Shown here: piece after piece, positions 15,920 to 26,235 of the stretch
How positions within the stretch are numbered: position 1 is the first letter of the stretch
Layout: each line of letters begins with the position of its first letter
Assembly: GCA_965200115.1 (NCBI GenBank)
Contig: OZ241336.1
Coordinates: 1,798,001-1,862,000 of the forward strand
DNA length: 64,000 nt
Source of the DNA: JAPOUP01 sp026708635
Lineage (GTDB): Bacteria > Pseudomonadota > Alphaproteobacteria > Rhodobacterales > Rhodobacteraceae
Direction of reading: 5' to 3'
Translations under genes and position numbers: made by a program
Notes under the pieces: model-generated
The model's database searches: none
Seen by the model: the letters and a program-made list of their open reading frames with translations, nothing else
What the model was told of the DNA's origin: nothing

Positions 15920-16360
15920 ATGCCCTCGGCGTGTCCGCACATAGCGGAGACCAACAGCCTCACACGAGCCCAGGTGATCCGACAGCTCGCCGCCGAGGGG
16001 TTGATCGCCAGGCAGCGGCCTCACGCGTCGGGTTCGCCTCCGGGAACGGAGCGGTATTACGCTATCGCCGGAACCGGCGGACTCACCCGAGAGCGGGTGA
16101 TACGGCGGCTCGCGGCGGAGGGGCTGTTGGCGCGGGGCGGACCAGGGCGCGGGGACACCAAAGCGGGAGCGGATAACGTCGCATCCATGGAGGTCGACTT
16201 CCGGCTCAGCCCCAAAGGCGACAGTATCGAACCGCGCGCTGTGTCGGAGGGGAGCGCCTGGTTGGTCATGACGGTGGGCCGAAAGCAGCCGGATTTGTTA
16301 GGGAAGCTGGCGGCCATCCTGCGAAGGAGCGGAGCGCCCGCGCCCGATACGGAGGACTGA
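15920..16360 (+). CDS. hypothetical protein with two tandem helix repeats
   Basis: 146 codons. Two copies of a ~40-residue unit: SLTRAQVIRQLAAEGLIAR and GLTRERVIRRLAAEGLLAR, each followed by a Gly/Pro/Arg linker; the copies are also similar as DNA. A different C-terminal part follows (MEVDFRLSPKGDS, then AWLVMTVGRKQPDLLGKLAAILRR). The repeat resembles a short winged-helix or TrfB-like unit, but no family is recognised. An antisense frame (16057-16413) competes. It may be a genuine small gene or a remnant. Confidence 0.35.
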   Translation: MPSACPHIAETNSLTRAQVIRQLAAEGLIARQRPHASGSPPGTERYYAIAGTGGLTRERVIRRLAAEGLLARGGPGRGDTKAGADNVASMEVDFRLSPKGDSIEPRAVSEGSAWLVMTVGRKQPDLLGKLAAILRRSGAPAPDTED

Positions 16361-16445
16361 GTGCGGATGACGCCATCGCCGGGGCGCGTTTCAGCAACCG
16401 TCGCGGCCCGCAACCATTATCGCGGGCCGCCAGGGTCGCGCCGCC

Positions 16446-18101
16446 TCAGTTGGCGGAGCCGAAGGTCGGGATCACCGCGGCCCGCTCGGTGCCGTCGAAG
16501 GCGGCCCAGTGAAGGAGCTCCACGCGACCGTCAAGTTCCGCCGCGAAGACCGGGGTGGCCCCCCCGTTTAGCGCACTGACGGCGTTCCGGTACCAGTCGG
16601 CGGCGAGGTCCGAGTCGCTCTCCACGCCGAACCCCTCCGACAGGTGATGGCCCAGAAGCTCCGCGTAGGGCGTCTCGCCCAGCGCCACCATCAGCAGGGC
16701 GGAGCCGATGGCGAGGTCCATGGTGTCGCGGCGGTAGCCCACGCCGAGGCAAGCCTCCGCCGTGACCCTGAGCTGCTCGGGCGGCATGCCCGAGCCGACC
16801 ACGAAGGAGGACACGTCATCCAGGACCGCCAGGTGCCCGGCCTGGCCGAGCCTGCGGACCATCGGGGAGAGCAGCGGCTCGAACGCCTTGCACTGCGCCT
16901 CGACCTGGTCCGGCGTGACGCCCGCGAGGCCAGCCACCCGCCTCTCGCCGAGATCGATGGCGAAGCTCCGCGCGAGGCAGAACTGCTCGGCGAGTGCGAG
17001 ACCGGCGGGTCCGGCACCGACCTCGACGAAGCCGCCGCGCTCGGACGTGAGCAGGCCAACCTTCGAGCAGTGGCTGGAAAGGCTCGGATCCGCCGCGATC
17101 TCCGAGGCCGAGCCGAAGGACGGCAGGGTCGGTTCCGCCGTCGCCGACGCCATCACCGTACCGCCCCGGTCGCCTTGACCGCCCAGCGGCTCGGGCTGCG
17201 GCACTGTCGGCTGCACGGCGAGCGTCGCAGTCGGGTCCGAGACCGCCTGGCAGGTGGCCCCGAAGCACCGGAAGCTCGCGGGCGTGGGGCTGAAGGCGAG
17301 AAGGTCGTTGCGGGCGAAGCCGTTGGGCGTCGACACGAACACCAGCGACTTGCACTGGGCCGCCGAGCACCAAAAGGACGATCCGGCGAAGGACGTGTCG
17401 AGGATATAGTCGTTGTTGCCGTCACCGTTGAGGTCGGCGAGCTGGATGAACCCTGAGCGCTCCAAGAGCTGCTCCGCCGTCGGATCGGATGAGTTTGCGA
17501 TCTCGTCCACGGCCTCGGACACCTCGACGGGAATGCCGGGATAGCCGCGCGGCGCCGCGGGGGTGGAGGCCGTGACGGTACCCGTCATCAGGTCGCGCTG
17601 GCGCACGAGAAGGGCGCGAGCGCCGTCCGGGGAGGTCGCCACGAGCTGCATCGCGTCGGGGATGCCCGCCTGGCCCGCCGTCATGGCGCCGGTCAGTATG
17701 TCGCGCTCGAACTGCGTGATCTGCCCCGTGGCCGGAAAGCCCATATACGTCTGGTAAGCGGCCACCGCCGAGCGGGTGCGCGGCCCGACGGCTCCGTCCG
17801 GCGTCCCGGCGGGAAATCCGAAGTAGTTGAGGGCCGTCTGCATATGGCGGTTGGCCTCCCGCTGCGGGTTGGGTCGCGCGGGGCTCTGGCGCACCACCCG
17901 CGTGGTCGTGTTCTGGGGCTGCTGCCTGACGCCGCTTCCCTGTTGTTGTCCAACGCTGCTTCCTATGGCGCCACCGATGATTCCGCCGACCAGCCCGCCG
18001 AAGAAGTCGTCGGCGGCCCACGCCCCGTCCGGGGAGAGCGCCGGCGCTAGGGCGACGGAAAGAATGGCCGCCATCCCACTCAGTCGTTTTGTCATTATCA
18101 T
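16446..18101 (-). CDS. exported peptidoglycan-binding-domain protein
   Basis: 551 residues. The start has GGGGAGGAG upstream. Signal peptide MIMTKRLSGMAAILSVALAPAL...AWA; mature N-terminus has a Gly-zipper (FFGGLVGGIIGGAIGSSVG). Residues ~75-140 are a PG_binding_1 domain (QREANRHMQTALNYFGFPAGTPDGAVGPRTRSAVAAYQTYMG). Then an FG-GAP-like strand (LADLNGDGNNDYILDTSFAG) and a Cys-paired region (FWCSAAQCKSLVF, FRCFGATCQAV). The C-terminal ~180 residues look helical, with SEL1-like alternation. It likely sits in the periplasm on the cell wall; no catalytic site is evident. Confidence 0.75.
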   Translation of the reverse strand: MIMTKRLSGMAAILSVALAPALSPDGAWAADDFFGGLVGGIIGGAIGSSVGQQQGSGVRQQPQNTTTRVVRQSPARPNPQREANRHMQTALNYFGFPAGTPDGAVGPRTRSAVAAYQTYMGFPATGQITQFERDILTGAMTAGQAGIPDAMQLVATSPDGARALLVRQRDLMTGTVTASTPAAPRGYPGIPVEVSEAVDEIANSSDPTAEQLLERSGFIQLADLNGDGNNDYILDTSFAGSSFWCSAAQCKSLVFVSTPNGFARNDLLAFSPTPASFRCFGATCQAVSDPTATLAVQPTVPQPEPLGGQGDRGGTVMASATAEPTLPSFGSASEIAADPSLSSHCSKVGLLTSERGGFVEVGAGPAGLALAEQFCLARSFAIDLGERRVAGLAGVTPDQVEAQCKAFEPLLSPMVRRLGQAGHLAVLDDVSSFVVGSGMPPEQLRVTAEACLGVGYRRDTMDLAIGSALLMVALGETPYAELLGHHLSEGFGVESDSDLAADWYRNAVSALNGGATPVFAAELDGRVELLHWAAFDGTERAAVIPTFGSAN

Positions 18102-18822
18102 GGTGAACTCCTCCCCTTTGACTTGAACGAAGCGATTCGCCCGAAGTTATGCCAGAACGTCGGTTACGGGGGAAGGTTGGCGCGATCCATAATTCATATC
18201 CGCCGCGCCAACGAGAGGTCGTTCGAGACTCCCGTCGGTCATCGCATGCGATGCGACGGGCCGGGGCGATCATGAATGCGTCCCGCCACCGCCGTCCACG
18301 TTGGAAGTGGATGGGTGGGTATAAGCCATTCCCGAAAAAAGCCGCTATTGGATCCCCCTCTATCCGTGTGCAGACCAAGCCCCAAACCTGAAAGGACATC
18401 CACCCATGTCTCCGGTGGAAAAGCTCAAATCAATGACACGGCCGAGACTGATCGGGTCAATGAAATGCCAATGGCCCTTCCCAAGCGTGATCCGACACCG
18501 TAGGTCTACCGCGCCCAAACCATCTCGGGAGCCATGAGCTGCATGAAAAGCCAAAACGCCGAGACGCGCGCTTTGCTCGAGGCGGAATTGAAAAAAGGTT
18601 CGGTCAATCAATGGACCTCTTCAGACGTTTGGGCTTACTGATCTATGCACGGTGTCATACAACACCTCCCCTTATATCCGCCCGACCGCCTCATGCGGAC
18701 AGGCGATCACCCTATCACCGCGCGGTTGATCGAAATCAGGGAACCCCATCCGACGGCGGCTGGCGCCACGAGCGACCGAAGACCCACATACCGATCGGCC
18801 AAGCCCCCAAACCCGTCGCAAA
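18102..18822. other. 720-base non-coding stretch
   Basis: Holds the promoter of the leftward exported protein and the 3' side of pheT. Short frames exist on both strands but none shows a ribosome site, family resemblance or sensible composition. No RNA gene or repeat was recognised. Confidence 0.35.
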
Positions 18823-21225
18823 CTAACCGCGAAGAACCCCGCCCGTGGCCTTGCGGACCTTTTCAGCGATATTTGCGCCGACAGCCTCTATCTCCCGGTC
18901 AGTGAGCGTCCTTCGGACAGGCTGCAGGCGGACCGAGACCGCAAGGGACTTTTTCCCCGCCCCTAGATCAGGCCCAAGGAATTCATCGAAAACCCTGACC
19001 TCGTCGATCAGTTCCCTGTCGACGCTTCTGGCCGCGTTCACCACGGCCTGCGCCTCGACGCCGATATCCACGATAAACGCGAAATCCCGCTCGACCGCCT
19101 GAAGATCACGGCTCGTCAGCGCCGCCCGGGTCGAAACGCCACCGCGACGTTCGGGAATGCGGTCAAGCCAGATCGAAAAGCCGACAACCGGACCGTTCAC
19201 GCCCAAGGCGCGAAGAACCGCGGGATGAACTTCCCCGAACACCGCCAGTACTTTCTTTGCGCCAAGGCAGATCGTTCCGTGGCGCCCCGGATGCCACCAC
19301 CTGTCCCCGCCGCGAAGTATCTGCGCCCTTTCGGGCGCGCCGACCGCGCCCAGAACGGCCGTGGCGTCCGCTTTCGCGTCAAACACGTCCACGGCGCGGC
19401 GCGATGCATGCACGTCCTTCGGCCCGGAATGGCCCACAAGGATACCCCCTACCTGCATGCGCTCGTCGCCGGGCTCGCCCCCGTTGAACACCGGGCCCAC
19501 CTCAAAGAATCCGAAATCCGCGAAACCCCGCGCCTGGTTGCGCGCCGCCGCCTGCAGAAGCCCCGGAAGTAGGTCGGGCCGCAGATGGCTCATTTCGCTG
19601 GAAATGGGATTCTCCAGCTTTGTCGCGTCATCGCCGCCACCGAACATCCTTGACGCGGCCTCCTCGATGAATGAGTAGGTCACGCACTCGTGGTAACCGA
19701 GCGCCGCGCAGACGCGCCGCGCGGCGACCTCCCGTCTCTGCCCGCGGGTCAGTACCGGATCCGGAACACCGGCCCGGGGCCGTGGCATCGGCGTGCCCTT
19801 GAGTTCGGCGAGCGAGGCGATTCGGGCGACTTCCTCAACCAGATCCGCGTCACCGCACACGTCCGGGCGCCAGGACGGAGGATAGGCAAGATCCCGATCC
19901 AAACGGAAACCCAGAGCCTCCAAGGTGGCGCGCTGAACGCTTTCCGGGATATCCATACCGACGAGTGACTTCACCCGATCGGCTTTAAGCCGGTAGGCTC
20001 GGTTCGTATCGGGTACCGCACCGTCCATCACCACGTTCGACGGTTCGCCACCGCAGATGTCGAGGATCATTCTAGTGCCGACATCCAGCCCCGGAAGCGC
20101 GAATTCGGGATCGACTCCCCGCTCGAAGCGATACCGGGCATCCGAGGAAATCTTCAGCTTCCGGCCGGTGGCGGCGATCATGACCGGATCCCAGAGCGCG
20201 CTTTCGAGAAACACGTTCACGGTGCCCCCCGTGCAGCATGTTCCGGCACCACCCATGATGCCCGCGATTGATGCCGGTCCCCCCCGGTCGGATATAGCCA
20301 TCATCCCCGGCCGCAGTCCGTATTCCCTATCGTCCAGCGCCAGTATCGAGGCGGGTTCCGCCATACGGTGGATACGCAAATCCCCCTCCACCAGATCCGC
20401 GTCGAATACATGAAGCGGACGGTTCATGTCGTACGTAAGGTAGTTGGTTACGTCCACCAGCGCCGAAATCGGGCGCAGTCCAATCGATCTGATCCGCGCC
20501 TGCAGCCACTCAGGGCTCGGTCCGTTCACCACCCCCCGTATCAGTCGGCCGGCGAACAGGGGGCAGCCCCCCGGTTTGACGTCTCCATCTATGGAGACGC
20601 CGATCCAACTCTCGAATCCACCGTCAATTACGGGTACTTCGTATGGCTTGAGCGTTCCCAGACCCCGCGCCGCGAGATCGCGCGCGATGCCTCGCACCCC
20701 GAGGGCATCCGGGCGGTTCGGCGTAATGGCGATTTCGATCAATGGATCGACCCGGTCCGGATCGGTCCGTGCGAGCCAGTCAACGAATTCGGTCCCGACG
20801 GATGGTTCGCCCGGGAGTTCGATAATCCCGTCATGCTCGTCGGAAAGCTCCAGCTCGCGCTCGGAACACATCATGCCGTGGCTCTCCACACCGCGGATCT
20901 TCCCCACGTTGATGGTGGTATCGATTCCCGGAATGAACGTTCCCGGCTTCGCGATGACGACCCGGATGCCCTCACGCGCGTTCGGGGCGCCGCAGACGAT
21001 CTCACGATCACCCTCGTCGGTTTCCACCGTACAGACCCGAAGCCGGTCCGCGTCAGGATGCTGGATGATCTTCCTGACACGCCCCACGGTGAAGCCTGCC
21101 AGTCGCTCAAGCGGATTGACGACACGCTCGACTTCCAGCCCAAGATCGGTAAGCGCTTCCGCGATCCGCCCTACATCCGCATCGGTCTCAAGGTGATCGC
21201 GCAACCAGGAAAGCGTGAACCTCAT
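18823..21225 (-). CDS. pheT: phenylalanyl-tRNA synthetase beta subunit
   Basis: 800 residues; ATG at 21225 (MRFTLSWLRDHL) is used rather than the TTG one codon earlier. Domains in order: N-terminal EMAP/tRNA-binding domain (GFTVGRVRKIIQHPDADRLRVCTV, ~40-150), B3/B4 editing domain (~200-400), B5 domain, core (~490-680) and C-terminal anticodon-binding domain (~705-800, STRAALTSRDLQAVERDFAFIVD). Forms the alpha2-beta2 enzyme charging tRNA-Phe, the beta subunit binding tRNA and editing Tyr. pheS lies 189 bases upstream on the same strand. Confidence 0.96.
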   Translation of the reverse strand: MRFTLSWLRDHLETDADVGRIAEALTDLGLEVERVVNPLERLAGFTVGRVRKIIQHPDADRLRVCTVETDEGDREIVCGAPNAREGIRVVIAKPGTFIPGIDTTINVGKIRGVESHGMMCSERELELSDEHDGIIELPGEPSVGTEFVDWLARTDPDRVDPLIEIAITPNRPDALGVRGIARDLAARGLGTLKPYEVPVIDGGFESWIGVSIDGDVKPGGCPLFAGRLIRGVVNGPSPEWLQARIRSIGLRPISALVDVTNYLTYDMNRPLHVFDADLVEGDLRIHRMAEPASILALDDREYGLRPGMMAISDRGGPASIAGIMGGAGTCCTGGTVNVFLESALWDPVMIAATGRKLKISSDARYRFERGVDPEFALPGLDVGTRMILDICGGEPSNVVMDGAVPDTNRAYRLKADRVKSLVGMDIPESVQRATLEALGFRLDRDLAYPPSWRPDVCGDADLVEEVARIASLAELKGTPMPRPRAGVPDPVLTRGQRREVAARRVCAALGYHECVTYSFIEEAASRMFGGGDDATKLENPISSEMSHLRPDLLPGLLQAAARNQARGFADFGFFEVGPVFNGGEPGDERMQVGGILVGHSGPKDVHASRRAVDVFDAKADATAVLGAVGAPERAQILRGGDRWWHPGRHGTICLGAKKVLAVFGEVHPAVLRALGVNGPVVGFSIWLDRIPERRGGVSTRAALTSRDLQAVERDFAFIVDIGVEAQAVVNAARSVDRELIDEVRVFDEFLGPDLGAGKKSLAVSVRLQPVRRTLTDREIEAVGANIAEKVRKATGGVLRG

Positions 21226-21414
21226 CAATCAAGCCCCACCACTGTCCTCGTCTCCGTCGTGATCGACCGTTGCCCGTGAGGTTCAGTCGCGCTGATCGCG
21301 CCAGGCCACTGACGTTGCGCGACATAGGCGCCAGGATCGGACGATGCCCTTGATGTCATTCTGTTCTCCGTGGGTGTTCTGGTTTATTCCCGCGCAAGCC
21401 TGCGGCATGGACAT

Positions 21415-22494
21415 TCACGCCGCTCCGGACAGCCCTCGGTGCAGGCCCGGAACATCCAGCGCGGCAAAGCCGTAGTGCTTAAGCCACCTCAGATCGCTTT
21501 CAAAGAATGCCCTGAGGTCCGGCATCCCGTACTTCAGCATTGCCAGCCGGTCGATCCCGATACCGAAAGCGAACCCCTGCCATCTTTCCGGATCGATTCC
21601 GCCCGCCCTCAGTACCTTCGGATGCACCATCCCGGAACCTAAAATCTCCATCCAGCTATCACCTTCGCTCACCTTGAGCCTCCCGCCTTCCCAGGAGCAG
21701 CGAAGATCAACCTCCGCGGAGGGTTCGGTAAAGGGGAAATGCGACGCCCGGAAACGCAATTGAACCTCCTTGACCTCAAAAAACGCCCTGCAGAACTCTT
21801 CCAGGCACCACTTTAGATTGGCCATGGAAATATCCCTATCAACGGCCAGCCCCTCTATCTGGTGGAACATCGGCGTATGGGTCTGGTCGTAGTCCGCCCG
21901 ATATACCCGTCCCGGACAGATGACCCTGAGCGGTGCGCCCAGGCGTTTCATCGCACGGATCTGGACCGGCGAGGTGTGTGTGCGCAGCACGTGGGGCGGG
22001 TGGGCTTGATCCACCGCATGCGACATGTAGAACGTGTCCATCTCCGTTCGTGTGGGATGCTCGGCCGGGATGTTCAGGGCGTCGAAGTTATGCCAGTCAC
22101 TTTCGACCTGCGGCCCTTCGGCCACCATGAAACCCATGTCCGCGAATATGGCCGTGACCTCTTCGGTAACCTGTGAGACGGGATGCACGGTTCCGGACGG
22201 ACGGGAGCGCGCGGGCAATGTCACGTCGAGCCACTCCGTTCTGAGCCTTTCATCCAACGCCGCGTCCGCGATTTCGGATTTCCGGGCCATGAGGGCGGAC
22301 GTGATCTCTTGCTTGAGCGCGTTGAGTTCCGGGCCAGCTACCTTCCTCTCCTCCGGCGCCATCTTCCCGAGTTCGCGCATTCTGAGACTGATCTCGCCTT
22401 TCCTTCCAACCGCCCGAACCCTCAGTTCCTCCAGCGACTCCTCATCCGTCGCCGCGGCTATCTCGGACAGGTAACGCTCCCTCAGGCCATCCAT
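21415..22494 (-). CDS. pheS: phenylalanyl-tRNA synthetase alpha subunit
   Basis: 359 residues, usual length. N-terminal coiled coil (residues 1-~85), then the class II core: HPVSQVTEEVTAIFADMGF, EADWHNFDALNIP-type stretch, motif 2 HTSPVQIRAMKRLGAPLRVICPGRVYRADYDQTHTPMFHQIEG, and motif 3 GFAFGIGIDRLAMLKYGMPDLRAFFESDLRWL. GGAGGAACC precedes the ATG. Catalyses Phe-AMP formation with PheT. Same-strand order rpmI-rplT-pheS-pheT is the common bacterial arrangement. Confidence 0.97.
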   Translation of the reverse strand: MDGLRERYLSEIAAATDEESLEELRVRAVGRKGEISLRMRELGKMAPEERKVAGPELNALKQEITSALMARKSEIADAALDERLRTEWLDVTLPARSRPSGTVHPVSQVTEEVTAIFADMGFMVAEGPQVESDWHNFDALNIPAEHPTRTEMDTFYMSHAVDQAHPPHVLRTHTSPVQIRAMKRLGAPLRVICPGRVYRADYDQTHTPMFHQIEGLAVDRDISMANLKWCLEEFCRAFFEVKEVQLRFRASHFPFTEPSAEVDLRCSWEGGRLKVSEGDSWMEILGSGMVHPKVLRAGGIDPERWQGFAFGIGIDRLAMLKYGMPDLRAFFESDLRWLKHYGFAALDVPGLHRGLSGAA

Positions 22495-23145
22495 GAAGGT
22501 TCCTCCAAAATCAGAACAGGTTTGCTATCGAGCGCCTATTGTGTTTGCAACCCGAACCAGTCACCCGGACACGCCCGCCCGGGAAACGGTCCCGGCCCCC
22601 GGAACCGCCCGAAGGCATCGGTGAACCCGAATTCCCGGCGGACCAACGCCGCCTGCCCGCGGAATTTCCGCATCGGGATCCGTACGGGGCGCCCGACGTC
22701 GCCGGTTCGCTCGGGCGTGGCCGGTACCGGTCGCGGTGTGTCCGTGCGGGCGGGCATTTGCCACCGGGATCAATGGACGGGATTCATATGTCATGGGCGG
22801 GGTGCCGGGAGGTGTCGGAACCGCGGGCGGACGGCGGCCACCCGAACCGAAACCGGGGGACGCGCCGGATAGACGGCTCCGGGATCAGTCTCCGGGACCG
22901 TCCGGAAACCCGGGGATACAGGAGCTTCGCCTTCCCATGCCGCGGCCGGGTGGAGCGGACGTTCGCGGGGCTTCCACGGATTTGCGTGTCAGGCCTTCCA
23001 TCGTCGTAAATCGGAAAGGCGCCGGTATTCCGGGCGGCAATGCCGGCGCGGCCTTGCGGCCAGTTCCACAGGCGGGCGGTGCGCCGAACGCTCCGGAAAC
23101 GGTCCGACGGAAAGGGGTGGCGCGGCCCGTGGGGATGACCGAAGG
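22495..23145. other. 650-base gap between rplT and pheS
   Basis: Very GC-rich, with several long open frames on both strands that are rich in Gly, Pro and Arg and look like composition artefacts. No Phe-rich leader peptide, T-box or tRNA was recognised. It may hold the pheS promoter. Confidence 0.35.
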
Positions 23146-23508
23146 TCATGCCAATGCCAGCTTGGCCCTCTCGACTATGGCCCCGAATGCCCCGGGTTCG
23201 TTGACCGCCAGATCGGCCAGTACCTTACGGTCAACCTCTATACCGGCCTTGGACAAGCCGTTAATGAACCGCGAATAGGTCAACTCACTGTCATGGGCGC
23301 GAACCGCGGCGTTGATCCTCTGGATCCAAAGCGCCCTGAAATTTCGCTTGCGCATCCTGCGGTCACGGGTCGCGTACTGATTGGCCCTGTCGACCGCCTG
23401 CCTGGCGGTCTTGAAGTTCTTTGACCTACGTCCGTAGTAGCCCTTCGCGGCCTTGATGGTTTTCCTGTGGCGGGCGTGGGCTACGGTTCCCCCTGTCGTG
23501 CGTGGCAT
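23146..23508 (-). CDS. rplT: 50S ribosomal protein L20
   Basis: 120 residues. Typical basic N-terminus ARHRKTIKAAKGYYGRRSKNFKTARQAV, then YATRDRRMRKRNFRALWIQRINAAVRAHDSELTYSRFINGL and the C-terminal KVLADLAVNEPGAFGAIV. An early-assembly 23S rRNA-binding protein. It follows rpmI by 12 bases. Confidence 0.98.
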   Translation of the reverse strand: MPRTTGGTVAHARHRKTIKAAKGYYGRRSKNFKTARQAVDRANQYATRDRRMRKRNFRALWIQRINAAVRAHDSELTYSRFINGLSKAGIEVDRKVLADLAVNEPGAFGAIVERAKLALA

Positions 23509-23520
23509 GTCTCCGGCTCC

Positions 23521-23721
23521 TCAGCGCGAATAAGGCATGAAACCCTTGACGATTTTCTCGTCAGGGGCGCTTAACGTGGTTGTTCCGCGTGCGTTACGGA
23601 TGAACTTCCTCGTTCGCTTGATCATCCCGTGGCGCTTGCCGGCCTGGGCAACCTTCACACGACCCGAAGCGGTCGTCCTGAAGCGCTTCTTGGCGCTCGA
23701 CTTGGTCTTCATCTTGGGCAT
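23521..23721 (-). CDS. rpmI: 50S ribosomal protein L35
   Basis: 66 residues from the ATG at 23721 (MPKMKTKSSAKKRFRTTASGRVK), with GGAG just upstream; extension to 23736 would add five non-family residues. Middle KRHGMIKRTRKFIRNARGTT and C-terminal KGFMPYSR are standard. First gene of the leftward rpmI-rplT pair; infC is not next to it. Confidence 0.97.
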   Translation of the reverse strand: MPKMKTKSSAKKRFRTTASGRVKVAQAGKRHGMIKRTRKFIRNARGTTTLSAPDEKIVKGFMPYSR

Positions 23722-24779
23722 TTCCATCTCCATCAAGGGTGGTTCGGGCGGAACTCGGCATGCCTCTTTGGCCGGCTACGCCAACTGAGGCGTGCGTATA
23801 AGGCGCGATTCGCGTACTGGCAAGACGGCGCCCGCATGTTGCCGGTTCCCGGGAATCCGGCGGAATTGGCTCCCGCGGCCGTCGCGCACGCACGGACCCG
23901 CCCCATTTGCCGCCTGACAGGCGACGGGAATGGATGCGACACGGGCGCACCGGGACAGCCAGAAATCCGATTCGCAACGTCATGTGCGGCTTCGACCAGA
24001 CCTCACCCACATCGGGTGTTGCGCCTCACTGTGGAACGGGGGCCTGAAAAGCGTGGCCGGCATCACATCGAGCATTTCCGCCCCGCGCGTCGTATCCGGA
24101 TCTTGAGCTGGCCTATGGCAATTTATTTCTAAGCTGTGGCCCTGAAGGCCTGTCGCGTGGTGCGCAACCGACATGCGGAAACAAAAAGGGAAACTGGCTT
24201 GACGAGGCGTGCCATGTCGAACCGGCGCCGGAGAAAGACTGCCAGCGCCGATTCGCGTTTGCGTCCAGTGGACGGATCAAGGGGGACGGCTCGCCGGAAG
24301 CGGACCGAATGATCGAGGCTCTCAACCTCAACCATAAAGAACTCGTTACCGATCGATCGGCGCTGATCGAAGATTTGGATGGCGAACTTAAGGACGGCGT
24401 GTCCCCACACGAACTGATCAAGGCTTTTGAAAATGTATCCCAAACCGGAGCGCGTGCCAGTTTCGCCAACGTGGCGCTACAGTATCTGGGTGCAGCTGCC
24501 TGAGACCATCCGTGCCCGGGATCATCGCGGATTCCCACTCGAATTGTTTTGGAACGAATTCACATTGTTGAGACCCAGCGCGCCCGCCTGGGACCGGGCA
24601 TCGGAACTCACAAAGTCACGCCCGGGAATTTCTGATGGTGCCAATGACTTGATGGGATTCTGGCGGACACTGGTTACAAAGGTCTTGATATCCCTCGGTT
24701 CCGCGGGATATCAGGATACGCTCGCATCCGGCGCTAGGTTTCACGAACGGGAGGCGTCCACCGCACCGAAAGGCCGAGC
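23722..24779. other. 1-kb region between rpmI and the aldehyde dehydrogenase gene
   Basis: Carries the divergent promoters of the ribosomal pair and the pentose operon. One short rightward frame (24309-24503, starting MIEALNLNHKEL and ending NVALQYLGAAA, 64 residues, acidic) looks somewhat protein-like but has no recognised family. Nothing else is supported. Confidence 0.35.
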
Positions 24780-26234
24780 ATGACGGTATCCAGGCAGTAT
24801 ATCGGCGGTAGTTGGGTCCCGGGTCGTGGATCAGTGATCGATGTGGTCAACCCGGCCTCCCTTGACGTCGTGGGGGCCATTACCAACGCGACCCTTGACG
24901 AGATCGAGCTGGCCCTAAAGGCGGCCAGAAAGGCGTTTCCGGCCTGGTCCGCGGAACCGCCGGTCAAACGGGCATGTCTCCTGAAAAAAGCCGGCCGGCT
25001 GTTCCGTGAACGGGCGGACGGGATTGCGCGCCTATTGACGGCCGAACAGGGTAAGCCGCTGAACGAGGCTCTCGGGGAAATCCAGAAACTCGCGAAGACG
25101 TTTGAGTTTTATGGCGAAGAAGCGACCAGGGTGCATGGAGAGATCATTCCAAACGACGGTATGGACTACCAGAGCCTGGTCGTCCGAGAGCCGGTCGGCG
25201 TGGTTGCGGCGATTTCACCGTGGAATTACCCGGCCGAACTGATCGGCTGGAAGGTCGCGGCCGGGCTGGCCGCCGGCTGCACCATGGTGGTCAAGCCGCC
25301 GGAACTGACGCCGCTTAGCCCGCTCGAGATCGCCCGCTGCGTACACGATGCCGGCGTGCCGGCCGGGGTGCTCAACATGGTTACCGGTGAAGGTTCTTCG
25401 GTGGGTCAGGCCCTCGTCGAAAGTCCGTTGGTTGACAAAATCGCCTTCACGGGTTCGGCCGAGGTTGGCTTGAGGATTCAGAAATCCTGCAATGACATTA
25501 AAATGCTGTCGCTGGAGCTTGGCGGCAACTGCCCGATGATCGTCACGGAAACCTCGGACCTGGAGAGCGCCGTCATCGGTGCCGCCCGTAGGTCATTCCG
25601 GAATATGGGCCAGATCTGCATCGCGATCAACCGTATCTATGTCGCCGAACCGGTGTATGAGCGCTTCGTCGGGAAACTCGCCGCCGCGGCCGACGCTCTG
25701 GTCATCGACAATGGCCTTGACAATCCGGCCGCGGATCTCGGAGCGATGGCATCCGCGGAACCTCTGGAGAAAACCAAGGACCATCTTGCCGACGCCCTCA
25801 GCCGAGGCGCGCGGCTTGTCGCCGGCGGAAGCCCGCCGGAGGGAGACCGGTTCCGGAAAGGTTACTTTTTTCGGCCGACCGTATTGGCTGACTGCACCCA
25901 CGAGATGAAGGTGATGACCGAGGAAACCTTTGGACCGCTCGTGGGCGTGGCGCCTTTCCGGTCACTCGCCCATGCGGCTTATCTGGCGAACGACACGCCT
26001 TTTGGGCTCGCCGCCTACGTTTTCACCAAGCACATGGACGAGATGAGGTACCTGACAAAGCGCCTGGATTATGGAAACGTCGCGGTCAATAACGTCGATG
26101 CCGGGATAATCAACGCGCCATACGGTGGGCGCAAGCAGAGCGGCGTCGGATACGAACACGGTCGGGAGGGCTTGTTGGAATACCTCAATCTCAAGCACAT
26201 TCGACTTCGTTTCGAGGAGGTTCACGGCGCGTAA
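24780..26234 (+). CDS. NAD(P)-dependent aldehyde dehydrogenase
   Basis: 484 residues, complete. Motifs: cofactor region ISPWNYPAELIGWKVA, KPPELTPLSPLEIA, TGSAEVGLRI, catalytic Glu in LELGGNCPMIV, catalytic Cys in MGQICIAINR, and C-terminal ETFGPLVGVAPF and APYGGRKQSGVGYEHG. Closest in style to succinate-semialdehyde, lactaldehyde and glycolaldehyde dehydrogenases. First gene of an operon with a sugar kinase, RpiA and an SDR; in that setting oxidation of an aldehyde from pentose or polyol breakdown is the likely task. Its stop is one base before the kinase start. Confidence 0.92.
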   Translation: MTVSRQYIGGSWVPGRGSVIDVVNPASLDVVGAITNATLDEIELALKAARKAFPAWSAEPPVKRACLLKKAGRLFRERADGIARLLTAEQGKPLNEALGEIQKLAKTFEFYGEEATRVHGEIIPNDGMDYQSLVVREPVGVVAAISPWNYPAELIGWKVAAGLAAGCTMVVKPPELTPLSPLEIARCVHDAGVPAGVLNMVTGEGSSVGQALVESPLVDKIAFTGSAEVGLRIQKSCNDIKMLSLELGGNCPMIVTETSDLESAVIGAARRSFRNMGQICIAINRIYVAEPVYERFVGKLAAAADALVIDNGLDNPAADLGAMASAEPLEKTKDHLADALSRGARLVAGGSPPEGDRFRKGYFFRPTVLADCTHEMKVMTEETFGPLVGVAPFRSLAHAAYLANDTPFGLAAYVFTKHMDEMRYLTKRLDYGNVAVNNVDAGIINAPYGGRKQSGVGYEHGREGLLEYLNLKHIRLRFEEVHGA

Positions 26235-26235
26235 G

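Noticed and set aside
22736..23278. Rightward open frame between pheS and rplT
   Set aside because: Gly/Pro/Arg-rich, runs into rplT on the other strand, and has no recognisable domain.
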